A DNA stretch of 64,000 nucleotides, taken from Arthrobacter sp. DWC3. GTDB lineage: Bacteria; Actinomycetota; Actinomycetes; Actinomycetales; Micrococcaceae. Both the position numbers and the translations under genes were made by a program. The first letter of the stretch is position 1. The number at the start of each line of letters is the position of its first letter. The stretch is from the NCBI RefSeq assembly GCF_002929375.1, contig NZ_PJIP01000014.1:1-64000 (forward strand), written 5' to 3'. Below the pieces are notes generated by a model, which was given only the letters and a program-made list of their open reading frames with translations, did not search any database and was not told where the DNA came from. Shown here piece after piece: positions 8,334 to 16,884 of this stretch.

Positions 8334-9068
8334 CTACGTCACTGGACTGCTGTTGAGCAGTCGACCTTCGGCTGTGCCCATGTGGAAGCGCATGGCAGTC
8401 ATTGCGCCCGCTTCGCTTCTCGACCGCAACATCTCGTAGATGGCCGTATGCTCCTTAACCGCGGCCTGAGCGTGACCCTCGTCGGTAAGCGCCCGATCCA
8501 CCCAAATGCGGAGAAGGGAGCGGATGCTCTGCAGTAGCTCCTGCAGAACCTGGTTCCCGGAACCCGCAGCGATCTCGTAGTGGAACAACGCATCGGCCTC
8601 TACAAATGCAGCCAGGTCCCCAACATTGAGCGCCATCGTGTCAAGGGCATCCTTCATGCGGTCGAGCCCCTCACGGGTGATACGGGTGGCGGCAAGTTGG
8701 GCTGCTTGAACTTCAAGGGCCCCTCTGAGCTCCACGAGTTCCCGCGTGCGGGGCGCGCCAAGCATCAGCCCCCAGCTCAAGGTTTGCGGTAACAGTTCCG
8801 AAACCCCTCCACGTAGGTAGGTTCCCGACCCAGGACGAACAACGACGATCCCCAAGATTTGCAGCGCAGCCAGTGCTTCTCGGACGGCAGAGCGCCCCAC
8901 CTTAAGAGAGGCGGCAAGCTGACGCTCGGCGGGCAGGCGTGTCCCAGGGGCGATGTCACCGCTCGTGAAGTAGGCCATGAGTCGCTCGGCCACTTCGGAT
9001 ACGGCCGATACCTGCTGCAGCGAACCAAGAGCGGCGCTGATTTGAGCGGCCGAGGCGGTTGAGTTCAC
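8334..9068 (-). CDS. FadR-subfamily GntR regulator (wHTH + FCD domain)
   Basis: A 244-residue regulator. The N-terminal winged helix shows the GntR pattern (PGTRLPAERQLAASLKVGRS followed by VREALAAL and RPGSGTYLR). The C-terminal helical FCD domain contains a metal/ligand-type Asp-His arrangement (ADALFHYEIA and a later HTAIYEML). GTG at 9068 has AGGAG six bases upstream; the nearby ATG at 9074 is too close to it. It is encoded just upstream of, and in the same direction as, the ABC/glycosidase operon. It is strikingly similar, roughly two thirds identical by eye, to the regulator at 39611-40354. The two probably read the same palindrome. The ligand is likely a sugar acid or sugar phosphate of the pathway. 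Confidence 0.9.
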   Translation of the reverse strand: MNSTASAAQISAALGSLQQVSAVSEVAERLMAYFTSGDIAPGTRLPAERQLAASLKVGRSAVREALAALQILGIVVVRPGSGTYLRGGVSELLPQTLSWGLMLGAPRTRELVELRGALEVQAAQLAATRITREGLDRMKDALDTMALNVGDLAAFVEADALFHYEIAAGSGNQVLQELLQSIRSLLRIWVDRALTDEGHAQAAVKEHTAIYEMLRSRSEAGAMTAMRFHMGTAEGRLLNSSPVT

Positions 9069-9120
9069 TGGCATCTCCTGATGGTAGCAACCGTGCAGAG
9101 GGAAGCTCGCCTGACTTGCC

Positions 9121-9138
9121 TTCACCGGTTGACCAATT
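9121..9138. promoter_or_regulatory. Operator O2, degenerate copy before regulator gene
   Basis: TTCACCGGTTGACCAATT keeps one full half-site (GGTTGACCA) of the palindrome, about 55 bases before the regulator's start, which suggests autoregulation. The left half is imperfect. The IS256-type element begins only about 50 bases further out. Confidence 0.55.
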
Positions 9139-9188
9139 GGGAGGGACCCCCTGCGCTCAGCGTCAGCATCTGAAGTTGGGTCCCTAAT

Positions 9189-9204
9189 AGTGGTGTAGCG
9201 CGGT
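9189..9204 (+). repeat. Left inverted end of IS256-type element
   Basis: AGTGGTGTAGCGCGGT, matching the complement of the right end over its first 13 bases. Confidence 0.65.
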
Positions 9205-9295
9205 TGCCCGGTTCGTCATGGTGATGGACATGGACGCGGCCACCGCGTGATCCTTCGAGTGATCGCTCACAACCGAACTCGAAGAAGGACACACG

Positions 9296-10555
9296 ATGAC
9301 CGCTCCCCATATTGTCGACCCTGCCGGTGTGCTTGCTGAAGCCCTGAGCGACGCGTCGCCGGATCTGATGCGTTCACTGCTGCAGGCCATCATCAACGCG
9401 CTGCTCTCGGCTGATGCGGATGCCGTGATCGGCGCTGAGTGGGGTAAGTCCAGCCCTGACCGGATCGCCCAGCGCAATGGCTACCGGCACCGCGACGTGG
9501 ATACCCGGGTCGGAACGATCGATGCCGCGACCCCGAAGCTGCGCTCCGGCACCTACTTCCCCGACTGATTGCTCGAGCGCCGCACACGGGCCGAGTCCGC
9601 GCTGATCACCGTGGTCGCTGACTGTTACCTCTCCGGCGTCAGCACGCGGCGCATGGACAAGCTCGTCAAAACCCTCGGCATCAACTCGCTCTCGAAGTCG
9701 CAGGTCTCCCGCATGGCGGCCGAGCTCGATGCGCACGTGCACGAGTTCCGCCACCCCCCTGGGCGAGGCAGGCCCGTTCACCTTCGTCGCCGCGGACGCG
9801 CTCACCATGAAAGTCCGCGAAGGCGGCAGGGCCATCAACGCGGTCGTTATGATCGCGATCGGCGTCAACGCCGACGGCCGCCGCCGGGAAGTCCTCGGCC
9901 TGCGCGTCGCCACGTCCGAAACCGGGCCCGCCTGGAACACGTTCTTCGCCGACCTCGTCGCCCGCGGCCTGACCGGCGTCCGCCTCATCACCTCCGACGC
10001 GCACCAGGGACTGGTAGAGGCCATCGGCTCAAACCTACCCGGAGCGTCCTGGCGGCGGTGCCGCACCCACTCGCCGCGAACCTAATGTCCGTGACACCAA
10101 AGAGCATGTGGCCGGCCGTGAAAGCGATGCTGCACTCGGTCTATGACCAACCCGACGCCGCCGCCGTGCACGCCCAATTCGACCGGCTCCTGGACTACGT
10201 CGACGACAAACTCCCCGACGCGCACCAGCACCTCGACGCCGCCCGCGCGGACATCCTCGCGTTCACCAGATTCCCCAAAGGACTCTGGCAACAGGTCTGG
10301 TCCAACAACCCCAACGAGCGGTTGAACCGTGAAATTCGTCGCCGCACCGACAGCGTCGGGATCTTCCCCAACCGGGACGCGATCATCTGCCTCGTCGGGG
10401 CGGTCCTCGCCGACTAGACCGACGAATGGGCTGAAGGACGCCGCTACCTCGGCCTCGACATCCTCGCCAAGTCCCGCGCGAACCTTGCCGCCGACACAGG
10501 GACAACCACCGACACACCCCACGACAAGGAGACCCGCCCCGCACTCACCGCCTAA
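9296..10555 (+). pseudogene. IS256-family DDE transposase, broken
   Basis: Stitching frames together gives a near-complete Mutator/IS256 transposase of about 415 residues. The N-terminal part contains RIAQRNGYRHRDVDTRVG; the catalytic acidic residues can be recognised in VAADALTMKVRE, LITSDAHQGL and NERLNREIRRRT. It cannot be made as one protein. A Trp codon has become TGA at about 9566 (SGTYFPD then LLERRTRAE), a C-tract frameshift lies near 9755, a one-base loss lies near 10070, and a Gln codon has become TAG near 10416 (ADxTDEWAEGRRY). The damage suggests the copy is inactive. It lies between the FadR-type regulator and ribB. Confidence 0.88.
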
Positions 10556-10570
10556 CCCCTGAGGGGTCAC

Positions 10571-10586
10571 GCAGCGCTACACCACT
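10571..10586 (-). repeat. Right inverted end of IS256-type element
   Basis: GCAGCGCTACACCACT, the inverted partner of the left end at 9189. The next 100 bases up to ribB contain no recognisable gene or riboswitch. Confidence 0.65.
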
Positions 10587-10688
10587 CCCGGGGGCTTGAC
10601 CGCGCGCGGCAGAAGGTACAAGGAGTGCCCCGAGGTCCGTAGCATGGATGTTGGTTCCAAATAGTTCAACTCCATGAGATAGAGAGTC

Positions 10689-11297
10689 ATGCCCCTTTCA
10701 ACGATCCCTCAGGCCCTTGATGCTCTGCGCGAGGGGCGGCCTGTCATCGCAGTTGACGACGAAAGTCGGGAGAATGAGGGTGACATCATCCTTGCCGCAC
10801 AGTTCGCGACAGCGGAGTGGCTTGCATGGACTATCAGGGTTTCGAGCGGTTTCGTGTGTGCTCCGATGACGAATGAGCTCGCTGACCACTTGGCTTTGCC
10901 TTTGATGACTCAGGACAACGCGGACTCCCTTCGCACCGCTTACACCATCACCGTGGATGCTGCTGGGCAGGGCACAACGGGTATCAGCGCTACAGATCGG
11001 GCCCGAACTCTTCGTGTGCTTGCCGATCCTGAGTCTACCGCGGCGAGCCTTATCCGACCTGGGCACGTACTGCCGCTACGCGCGGTTGATGGGGGTGTGG
11101 TGGAGCGCCCCGGGCACACTGAGGCTGCCGTCGACCTGTTGAAGCTTGCTGGTTTGGTTCCTGTGGGTGTTATTGCTGAGGTTGTCGATGATGACGGGGA
11201 GATGATGCGGTTGCCACGCCTTTTAGAGCTGGGACAAACGATGGATCTTCCGGTCATCAGTATCGAAAGCCTGATGGAGTGGATCAGGCGCTCATAG
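10689..11297 (+). CDS. ribB: 3,4-dihydroxy-2-butanone 4-phosphate synthase, stand-alone
   Basis: A 202-residue RibB that converts D-ribulose 5-phosphate to L-3,4-dihydroxy-2-butanone 4-phosphate and formate. The family signatures are intact: DDESRENEGDII near residue 23, TGISATDRA in the middle, the RPGHVLPLRA loop and ERPGHTEAAVDL. There is no fused RibA (GTP cyclohydrolase II) domain, whereas actinobacterial riboflavin operons usually encode a RibBA fusion. No other rib gene is nearby and no FMN riboswitch is evident upstream, only the IS remnant. It converges on the SorC-controlled sugar cluster. It may be a spare riboflavin enzyme or may serve sugar metabolism, since its substrate is a pentulose phosphate. 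Confidence 0.92.
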   Translation: MPLSTIPQALDALREGRPVIAVDDESRENEGDIILAAQFATAEWLAWTIRVSSGFVCAPMTNELADHLALPLMTQDNADSLRTAYTITVDAAGQGTTGISATDRARTLRVLADPESTAASLIRPGHVLPLRAVDGGVVERPGHTEAAVDLLKLAGLVPVGVIAEVVDDDGEMMRLPRLLELGQTMDLPVISIESLMEWIRRS

Positions 11298-11391
11298 GTT
11301 CGACGCCGGGAAGGGGCCACGCCGCCTTTTAACGGACTGACCGCCCCTCCTCGGCGTCTAAGTCTCATATGTGGCCAGCGTTTTGATCATG

Positions 11392-12159
11392 TCACCAAAC
11401 GCTAGCCCCTCCGTCAGCCACAAGGTCGACGCCGGTGCAGAAGGAAGCGGCATTGGACAGGAGGAACACGGCGGGTCCTGCCATCTCGTATGGTTCGGCG
11501 ATGCGTTGCATGGCGGTATCTCGGGCGAAGGTCTCCATTTGATCCACCATCTCCGGCCGAGAGTTCATCTTGGTCATGGTGTATCCGGGGCTAAGTGCAT
11601 TCACCCGGACGTCACGCTCGGCCCACTCGATAGCGAGTGATTTGCTGAGGTGAATGACGGCCGCTTTAGCACTGTTGTAGTGGACCTGGTTGAGTCCTCT
11701 GTTGACGATGGACCCGGACATGGATGCGATGTTGACAATCGATCCGCGTCCGTTTTTGAGCATCGCTCTGCCTTGTGCCTGGCAGCTGAGAAACACTCCT
11801 GTGACATCGATATCGTAGACCTTCTGCCACTGAGCCAGGGGCATGTCTTCGGCCGGGGCGGCATTGGCGATGCCGGCAGCATTGACACCGAGGGTGAGTT
11901 GGCCGAGGTCCGCTTCGATGCGGGCGACTGCTGCGTTGATTTGGGCTTCATCGGTGACGTCTGCTCCGATGAAGATTGCCCGTGATCCGGCCTTCTCGAT
12001 GGCGGCCAGCGTGTCGTCGGCGTTGGAGCCGGGCAGGTCGACGATTCCAACTTGCCCACCGTGTTGTGCAATGCCGATTGCGATGGCTTGACCGATACCG
12101 GAGGCGCCTCCGGTGACCATTGCGACGTCGCCGTTGAGTGAGAAAGACAGGGTGTGCAT
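11392..12159 (-). CDS. SDR-family polyol/sugar dehydrogenase
   Basis: A 255-residue short-chain dehydrogenase with TGGASGIG (residues 16-23), NAAG in the VNAAGIANA region, Ser in NIASMSG, catalytic YNSAK and the C-terminal DGG. It most resembles arabinitol- and threitol-type polyol dehydrogenases, which oxidise a sugar alcohol to a ketose with NAD. It is the last gene of the SorC-controlled minus-strand operon, seven bases after the regulator gene. With the ABC importer and FGGY kinase it could oxidise an imported polyol to the ketose that is then phosphorylated. The exact substrate cannot be read from the sequence. Confidence 0.85.
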   Translation of the reverse strand: MHTLSFSLNGDVAMVTGGASGIGQAIAIGIAQHGGQVGIVDLPGSNADDTLAAIEKAGSRAIFIGADVTDEAQINAAVARIEADLGQLTLGVNAAGIANAAPAEDMPLAQWQKVYDIDVTGVFLSCQAQGRAMLKNGRGSIVNIASMSGSIVNRGLNQVHYNSAKAAVIHLSKSLAIEWAERDVRVNALSPGYTMTKMNSRPEMVDQMETFARDTAMQRIAEPYEMAGPAVFLLSNAASFCTGVDLVADGGASVW

Positions 12160-12166
12160 TGTGCTC

Positions 12167-13159
12167 CTAGTTCGTTGGTGTTTGATCGACTGCTAGTCGT
12201 TCGGCAGTGATTCTGTCTGTGATGAGGACGTCCACCCAGCCGCCGAGGACAGCTGCGCGGATAGCTTCATATTTTGCTGTTCCGCCGGCGACGCCGATTC
12301 TGCGGTTCACAGCTCGGAGTTCTTCGACGCCGATGCCAAGGACCCGGTCGTCGATTTCTGAAGGCACGAGGTTGCCGTCCACATCGAAGAATCGTAGGCA
12401 CACGTCTCCTACAGCTCCTGCGGCGGCGAGGTGCTGCAGTGATACTTCGGGAAGGGAGTTGCCGGAGTCTTTCAGGAGAGGTGATGGCTGAATGGTCCCG
12501 ATGCCGACGAGTAGAGTATCGAGCGTTTTCCATTCGTCTGCGATTTGAGCGACGAATGGATCGCTCATCAGCACATCTCGGCCTTCTTTGCTCGCAACAA
12601 TTCCTGGGGCCGGGAGGAATTTCGGATCGGCTCCGGTGACCCGGGCGAACTGTTCCGCGAGTTGTGTTGCGCGTACCTGCACCGCTGGATTGCCGACACC
12701 GCCGATGACTTGGATGATGCTTTGTGCGGTCCTGACGTTGCGGCGGGTCATAGCATGAGCCGTGGCGAGCAGTGTTGAGGACCAAGAGGACAGTCCGACT
12801 CTGTTGTTGCCGGTCAGGGTTACTTCCAGGTAAGCCGCTGCTACTGAACCGATGGAAGACAGCATGGCTGCGTCGCTGCTTGTGGTGGCAACTTCTGCCA
12901 CGACGACGTCCTTCAGGCCGTACTTCTTCCGAACTGAGTCCTCGAGACTCGTCAGAAGTCCCTCTGGGGCCACCACGATGGTGCGTATGACACCGATGCG
13001 GACTGCTTCTTTGAGCCATCGGGACACCCTAGATTGGGAGACCCGGAAGTGCTCTGCGATGGCTGGCTGGCTGAGTCCTTCCTCGTGGTACATCCGGGCG
13101 ACTTTCACGACCATCGCCAGTTGAGTCGACGACAGCGAGTTCTCGCTCATTGCTAGCAT
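12167..13159 (-). CDS. SorC/DeoR-type sugar-responsive transcriptional regulator
   Basis: About 330 residues. An N-terminal helix-turn-helix (residues about 10-50, containing GLSQPAIAEHFRVSQSRVSR) is followed by a SorC sugar-binding domain resembling phosphosugar isomerases, with stretches such as GLSSWSSTLLATAHAM and LLVGIGTIQPSPLL. Family members bind a phosphorylated sugar and control the adjacent catabolic operon. ATG at 13159 follows AAGGA by five bases. The gene lies inside the operon it presumably controls, between rbsA and the last SDR. Candidate operators are the palindromes in the divergent region near 21.3 kb. Confidence 0.9.
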   Translation of the reverse strand: MLAMSENSLSSTQLAMVVKVARMYHEEGLSQPAIAEHFRVSQSRVSRWLKEAVRIGVIRTIVVAPEGLLTSLEDSVRKKYGLKDVVVAEVATTSSDAAMLSSIGSVAAAYLEVTLTGNNRVGLSSWSSTLLATAHAMTRRNVRTAQSIIQVIGGVGNPAVQVRATQLAEQFARVTGADPKFLPAPGIVASKEGRDVLMSDPFVAQIADEWKTLDTLLVGIGTIQPSPLLKDSGNSLPEVSLQHLAAAGAVGDVCLRFFDVDGNLVPSEIDDRVLGIGVEELRAVNRRIGVAGGTAKYEAIRAAVLGGWVDVLITDRITAERLAVDQTPTN

Positions 13160-13219
13160 CACGGTCCTTTGAGGGGAGGCAGGTAGGGCTGTAGTTTATG
13201 GTTGCCTCGGGGCCTGGTT

Positions 13220-14710
13220 CTAACGGGTAGCCAGTTCCATCACCTTCTTCGGCGTTGCGTGGTCGGCTTCGAGGATGCCCTGGTTCTCTCCGCGTGCGAG
13301 AACCATCACGCGGTGTGCGAGTCCGAGGACCTCTTCGAGGTCTGAACTGACGACGATGACAGCGTTCCCCTCGGATGCGAGTTGAGAGATGACTTCATAG
13401 ATTGATGCCCGGGCACCGACGTCGATTCCACGGGTCGGTTCATCGAGGATGACGACCCGAGGGTTGCGCTGGAGCCATTTAGTGATGACCACTTTTTGCT
13501 GGTTTCCTCCGGACAACGAGGAAACCGGGTGTGCGACGTTGCCTTTCATGTGCGTGGTGGCCGCGGCGTTTTTTGCAAAGGAGCGGACCTTGCTTGGTTT
13601 GACCCATCCTGAGGCGGACAGTCTTTTCAGGTTGGGCAGTGCGATGTTGTTTTCGATCGTGTCGCTGACCACCAGACCCTGCTGCTTGCGGTCTTCCGGG
13701 ATGAGAACCATGCCGGCGGACATTGCCGCCTGGGGCTTGTCGGCGTTCACGACTTTGCCGTCGATCTGCACAGTGCCTGTTCGGTGCTCTGCCCCGGCGA
13801 TTGCTCGTACTAGTTCAGTCCTGCCAGCACCGACGATGCCGGCGATGCCGAAGATCTCTCCTGCGCGAACATCGAAGGTGATGTCCCGAAATCGTCCGGC
13901 TTTATCGGACACGTCTTTGACGCTGAGGACGATTTCATCTTGCGGACCGGCAGTCTGGGGGAACAGCCTCTCGACCGGTCGGCCCACCATCTCCTCAACG
14001 AGCTGACCGGGTGACACCTCGCCGGACTCGTGTTCGGTGATTTTCCGTCCGTCGCGCAGGACGACGATGCGGTCTGCGATCTGGGCTATTTCCGCCAGGC
14101 GGTGGCTGACATAAATGAAGGACACTCCTTCGGCCTTCAGGGATCGGACGCAGTTGAACAGGGCGTCTGTTTCGGCCTGCCCCAGCGCTGCTGTGGGCTC
14201 GTCGAGGATCAGCAGCGATGCATTGAGCATGAGGGCCTTTGCAATCTCCACCTGTTGCTGGCCTGCGACGCTGAGGCTTCTGACACTACGGTTCATACTC
14301 CCGGTGAACCCGAGCCGTTCGAGTTGGGCTTGCGCCCTGTCCCGCATGGTCTTGGCGTCCAGGAATCCACCCTTGGTGGGTAGCCGGCCTACGAGGACGT
14401 TCTCGGCAACGGTCAGGTCCGGCAGCAGGCGCATTTCCTGATGAATCAGCCCGATGCCGACGGCAGTGGCGTCGCCGGGGGAAGTAGGCGAGTAGGGCTC
14501 GCCGTTCCAGGTCATCTGTCCGGAAGTAGGCATCGTTACGCCTGCGATGATGCTGGACAGGGTTGACTTACCGGCCCCGTTTTCTCCGAGGAGGGCCACG
14601 ACTTCACCCGGGCCGATATGGAAATCGACATTGTCGAGTGCGGTGGTGCCTGGATAGTGCTTGGTCGCCCCCCGGACTTCAAGCCCGCTTGAACGAATTG
14701 TTTGTGCCAT
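13220..14710 (-). CDS. rbsA: Ribose-type sugar ABC transporter ATPase (RbsA/MglA)
   Basis: A 496-residue protein with two tandem ABC domains, as in CUT2 ATPases. The first has Walker A GENGAGKST near residue 42, signature SVAGQQQVEIAKAL and Walker B LLILDEPTAAL. The second has GIVGAGRTEL, LSGGNQQKVVITKWL and VVILDEPTRGID. The second Walker A lacks the usual lysine, which is normal for this family. It powers import through the permease at 15824-16840. Gene order is permease, binding protein, ATPase, the reverse of the common order, with gaps of 72-87 bases. Confidence 0.94.
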   Translation of the reverse strand: MAQTIRSSGLEVRGATKHYPGTTALDNVDFHIGPGEVVALLGENGAGKSTLSSIIAGVTMPTSGQMTWNGEPYSPTSPGDATAVGIGLIHQEMRLLPDLTVAENVLVGRLPTKGGFLDAKTMRDRAQAQLERLGFTGSMNRSVRSLSVAGQQQVEIAKALMLNASLLILDEPTAALGQAETDALFNCVRSLKAEGVSFIYVSHRLAEIAQIADRIVVLRDGRKITEHESGEVSPGQLVEEMVGRPVERLFPQTAGPQDEIVLSVKDVSDKAGRFRDITFDVRAGEIFGIAGIVGAGRTELVRAIAGAEHRTGTVQIDGKVVNADKPQAAMSAGMVLIPEDRKQQGLVVSDTIENNIALPNLKRLSASGWVKPSKVRSFAKNAAATTHMKGNVAHPVSSLSGGNQQKVVITKWLQRNPRVVILDEPTRGIDVGARASIYEVISQLASEGNAVIVVSSDLEEVLGLAHRVMVLARGENQGILEADHATPKKVMELATR

Positions 14711-14797
14711 GAGGAACTCCGTCGTCAGTAGGGCATCACGCAGTTGATGGCCGGCTGATGGGCGGTGAGATGCCGCCCATCAGCCGGTTCCGGGTGC

Positions 14798-15751
14798 TTA
14801 GGGGTGTTCGGTGATGAACGGGTCGACGTTTTCTTTGGTGGTGAGGACGCCTTCTTGGAGCTGTTCCGCCGGGAGCTCTTCACCCTTGGCGAGCTTGATT
14901 GCGGACTCAAGGGCCAGCTTCCCCATTCCCTGTGTGGGCTGGGTGATTGTGGCCGCCAAGACTCCGCTCTTGACCGCTTCGAGGCCGGCTTTGTCCCCAT
15001 CGAATCCGACGATCGTGACATCTTCGACGCCGGCCGTGCGCACAGCCTGGGCAGCTCCAAGGGCCAGGGCATCAGCTCGTCCGAAGATGATGTTGATTTC
15101 GGGGTTGGCCTGCAGCATGTCAGTGGCGATCTGGAAGCCTTCATCCTGGGCCCACTGCTGGGACGCCTGGCGCGCCACCTCGGTGATGCCCGGGTATTGA
15201 CCCATCGCCGTGGTGAAACCCTCATCGCGGGCGAGTTCAGGTGTTGTACCAATTTGTCCCTGAATAACTCCTAGGTTTCCTTCGCCGCCCACCTGTTCGC
15301 CGACCCACTCGCCCAAAGCTTGGGCTGCGGCGACGCTGTCGGTGGCGATGAAGGTGTCTCCCGGAGAGCCTTCGGGGTTGCGGTCCACTGTAACGATAGG
15401 GATATCAGCCGACTGAGCAGCCCGAACAGGAACGGTTGCTGCGGTCGCCCCGGCAGGAATGTAGATGATGGCGTCGACCTGCTGAGTGATGAAGTCCTGG
15501 ATCTGGGACACTTGTGTGTTGGAGTCCCCCTTGGCGTCGGCGACGACGACCTTGACGTTGTTTTCACCCGCTGCGCCTTCGACGGCCTGACGGATCTGGT
15601 TGAAGAAGTCGGCCTGCTGATTGGCGACAGCCAGGCCGATTGTCATTTGCTCCTCGCCTCCCTCGGACGAGGAGGAGGAACCGCCGGCACAGGCGGTTGC
15701 TGAGAGGGCAAGGGCGACAGTTGTCACCGATACAGCGATCTTGCGGAACAT
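14798..15751 (-). CDS. rbsB: Ribose-type sugar-binding lipoprotein (copy 1)
   Basis: A 317-residue periplasmic-binding protein of the RbsB/family-4 type. It has a signal peptide ending at a lipobox (TACAGG), a Ser-rich linker, then a two-lobed sugar-binding body with the hinge-region stretch VDAIIYIPAGATAATVPVR and VTVDRNPEGSPGDTFIATDS. ATG at 15751 follows AAAGGAG by six bases. It lies between the permease and ATPase genes. A paralogue of exactly equal length, 21447-22400, is encoded divergently at the other end of the cluster and shares long identical stretches. The substrate is probably a pentose, ketose or polyol. Confidence 0.94.
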   Translation of the reverse strand: MFRKIAVSVTTVALALSATACAGGSSSSSEGGEEQMTIGLAVANQQADFFNQIRQAVEGAAGENNVKVVVADAKGDSNTQVSQIQDFITQQVDAIIYIPAGATAATVPVRAAQSADIPIVTVDRNPEGSPGDTFIATDSVAAAQALGEWVGEQVGGEGNLGVIQGQIGTTPELARDEGFTTAMGQYPGITEVARQASQQWAQDEGFQIATDMLQANPEINIIFGRADALALGAAQAVRTAGVEDVTIVGFDGDKAGLEAVKSGVLAATITQPTQGMGKLALESAIKLAKGEELPAEQLQEGVLTTKENVDPFITEHP

Positions 15752-15823
15752 TAGATCTCCTTTGATGTGTTCAGGTCTTGGTTTATGGGTCGAGGAGTGT
15801 GGCCAACAAGGGCAAGAGGGCAC

Positions 15824-16840
15824 CTAAGCCCGTTTGCGGCGAAGGACATCGGCCATTACGGCGATGGCGATGACGAGTCCAATGACGATCTGCTGGATGA
15901 AGGGGGAGACTCCCAGCAAGTTGAGGCCGTTGCGCAGAACACCAATGATGAGAACGCCGATGATCGTTCCTCCGATGCGTCCCACACCTCCACTGAGGCT
16001 TGCGCCACCGATTACGACAGCTGCGATGACGTCGAGTTCGTACCCGGTTCCCGCACTGGGCTGTGAGGAGTCGAGGCGGCTTGCCAGGACGATTCCGCCG
16101 AGTCCGGCAAGCGCACCTGCTACGACGTAGACCCAGATCGTGACGGACTTGACCTTTATGCCTGCCAGTCGGGCTACTTCGGCGCCGCCTCCGATGGCAT
16201 ATATTGCCCGCCCTGAGGCGCGGTACTTCAACCAGAGCCACGACACGATGTAGAGGGCGATCAAAACGAGGGAGATGATGGAGAAGAAGCCAAGGTACCG
16301 CTGGGATGAGAAGAGGAAGAACCACTCGGGGTAGCCAACGATCTGCTGGCCATCCGTGATGAGGTTTGCCATTCCCCGAGCAATGGACATCATTGCCAGA
16401 GTGGCGATGAAGGGCGGCAGTTGTGCGTAGGCGATGCCTAAGCCGTTCAGTGATCCGGCGACTGCCCCGACTGCGATAGCTGCCAGCATCGCGGCCCAAA
16501 GAGGCCAACCGCCGTCATGGGAGAGCCAACCCAGGACCATGGTCGACAGGGCTAGAACCGATCCTACGGACAGGTCGATACCACCGGTGATGATGACTGC
16601 TGTGGCGCCCACGGCGAGGATCCCGAGAACAGTGACCTGGTCGACGACGTTGATCAGGTTTCGGGCGGTGAGGAAGTTCGGAGCGACGACGGCGAGGACG
16701 ATAAACAGGAGGATCAGTCCCAGAAGGGCTCCACCCGAACCGGAGAAGATGCGGGCACTAGCGCCGGCGAGGGCTCCGGGGCCTTTCTTGGGGGCGTTCG
16801 GGGAAGTAGGCCCGGCTGCGGTTGCTACGTTTTGGCTCAT
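15824..16840 (-). CDS. rbsC: Ribose-type sugar ABC transporter permease (RbsC)
   Basis: A 338-residue membrane protein of the BPD_transp_2 family with about ten hydrophobic spans and the conserved GGIDLSVGSVLAL loop and AAVVIGGASLSGGVGRIGGT segment. It forms the channel of the importer with the ATPase at 13220-14710. ATG at 16840 follows GGAG; the longer open frame to 17119 runs into the upstream SDR gene and is not used. It is 44 bases downstream of that SDR and in the same operon. Confidence 0.93.
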   Translation of the reverse strand: MSQNVATAAGPTSPNAPKKGPGALAGASARIFSGSGGALLGLILLFIVLAVVAPNFLTARNLINVVDQVTVLGILAVGATAVIITGGIDLSVGSVLALSTMVLGWLSHDGGWPLWAAMLAAIAVGAVAGSLNGLGIAYAQLPPFIATLAMMSIARGMANLITDGQQIVGYPEWFFLFSSQRYLGFFSIISLVLIALYIVSWLWLKYRASGRAIYAIGGGAEVARLAGIKVKSVTIWVYVVAGALAGLGGIVLASRLDSSQPSAGTGYELDVIAAVVIGGASLSGGVGRIGGTIIGVLIIGVLRNGLNLLGVSPFIQQIVIGLVIAIAVMADVLRRKRA

Positions 16841-16884
16841 GATGATGACTCCATTGGCATTAAAAGTGAGAGTAGGGGGCGGCC

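Larger units (their letters stand above)
9189..10586 (+). mobile_element. IS256-family insertion sequence, decayed
   Basis: A 1.4-kb element bounded by imperfect inverted ends: AGTGGTGTAGCGC at 9189 and its complement ending at 10586. It holds one transposase reading frame interrupted several times. Length and transposase type match IS256. I see no clear 8-base direct repeat in the flanks (tccctaat against cccggggg), so the target duplication has been lost or the insertion is old. Confidence 0.8.

Noticed and set aside
10589-10688. FMN riboswitch before ribB
   Set aside because: None of the conserved FMN-element blocks are visible in the 100 bases between the IS end and the gene.
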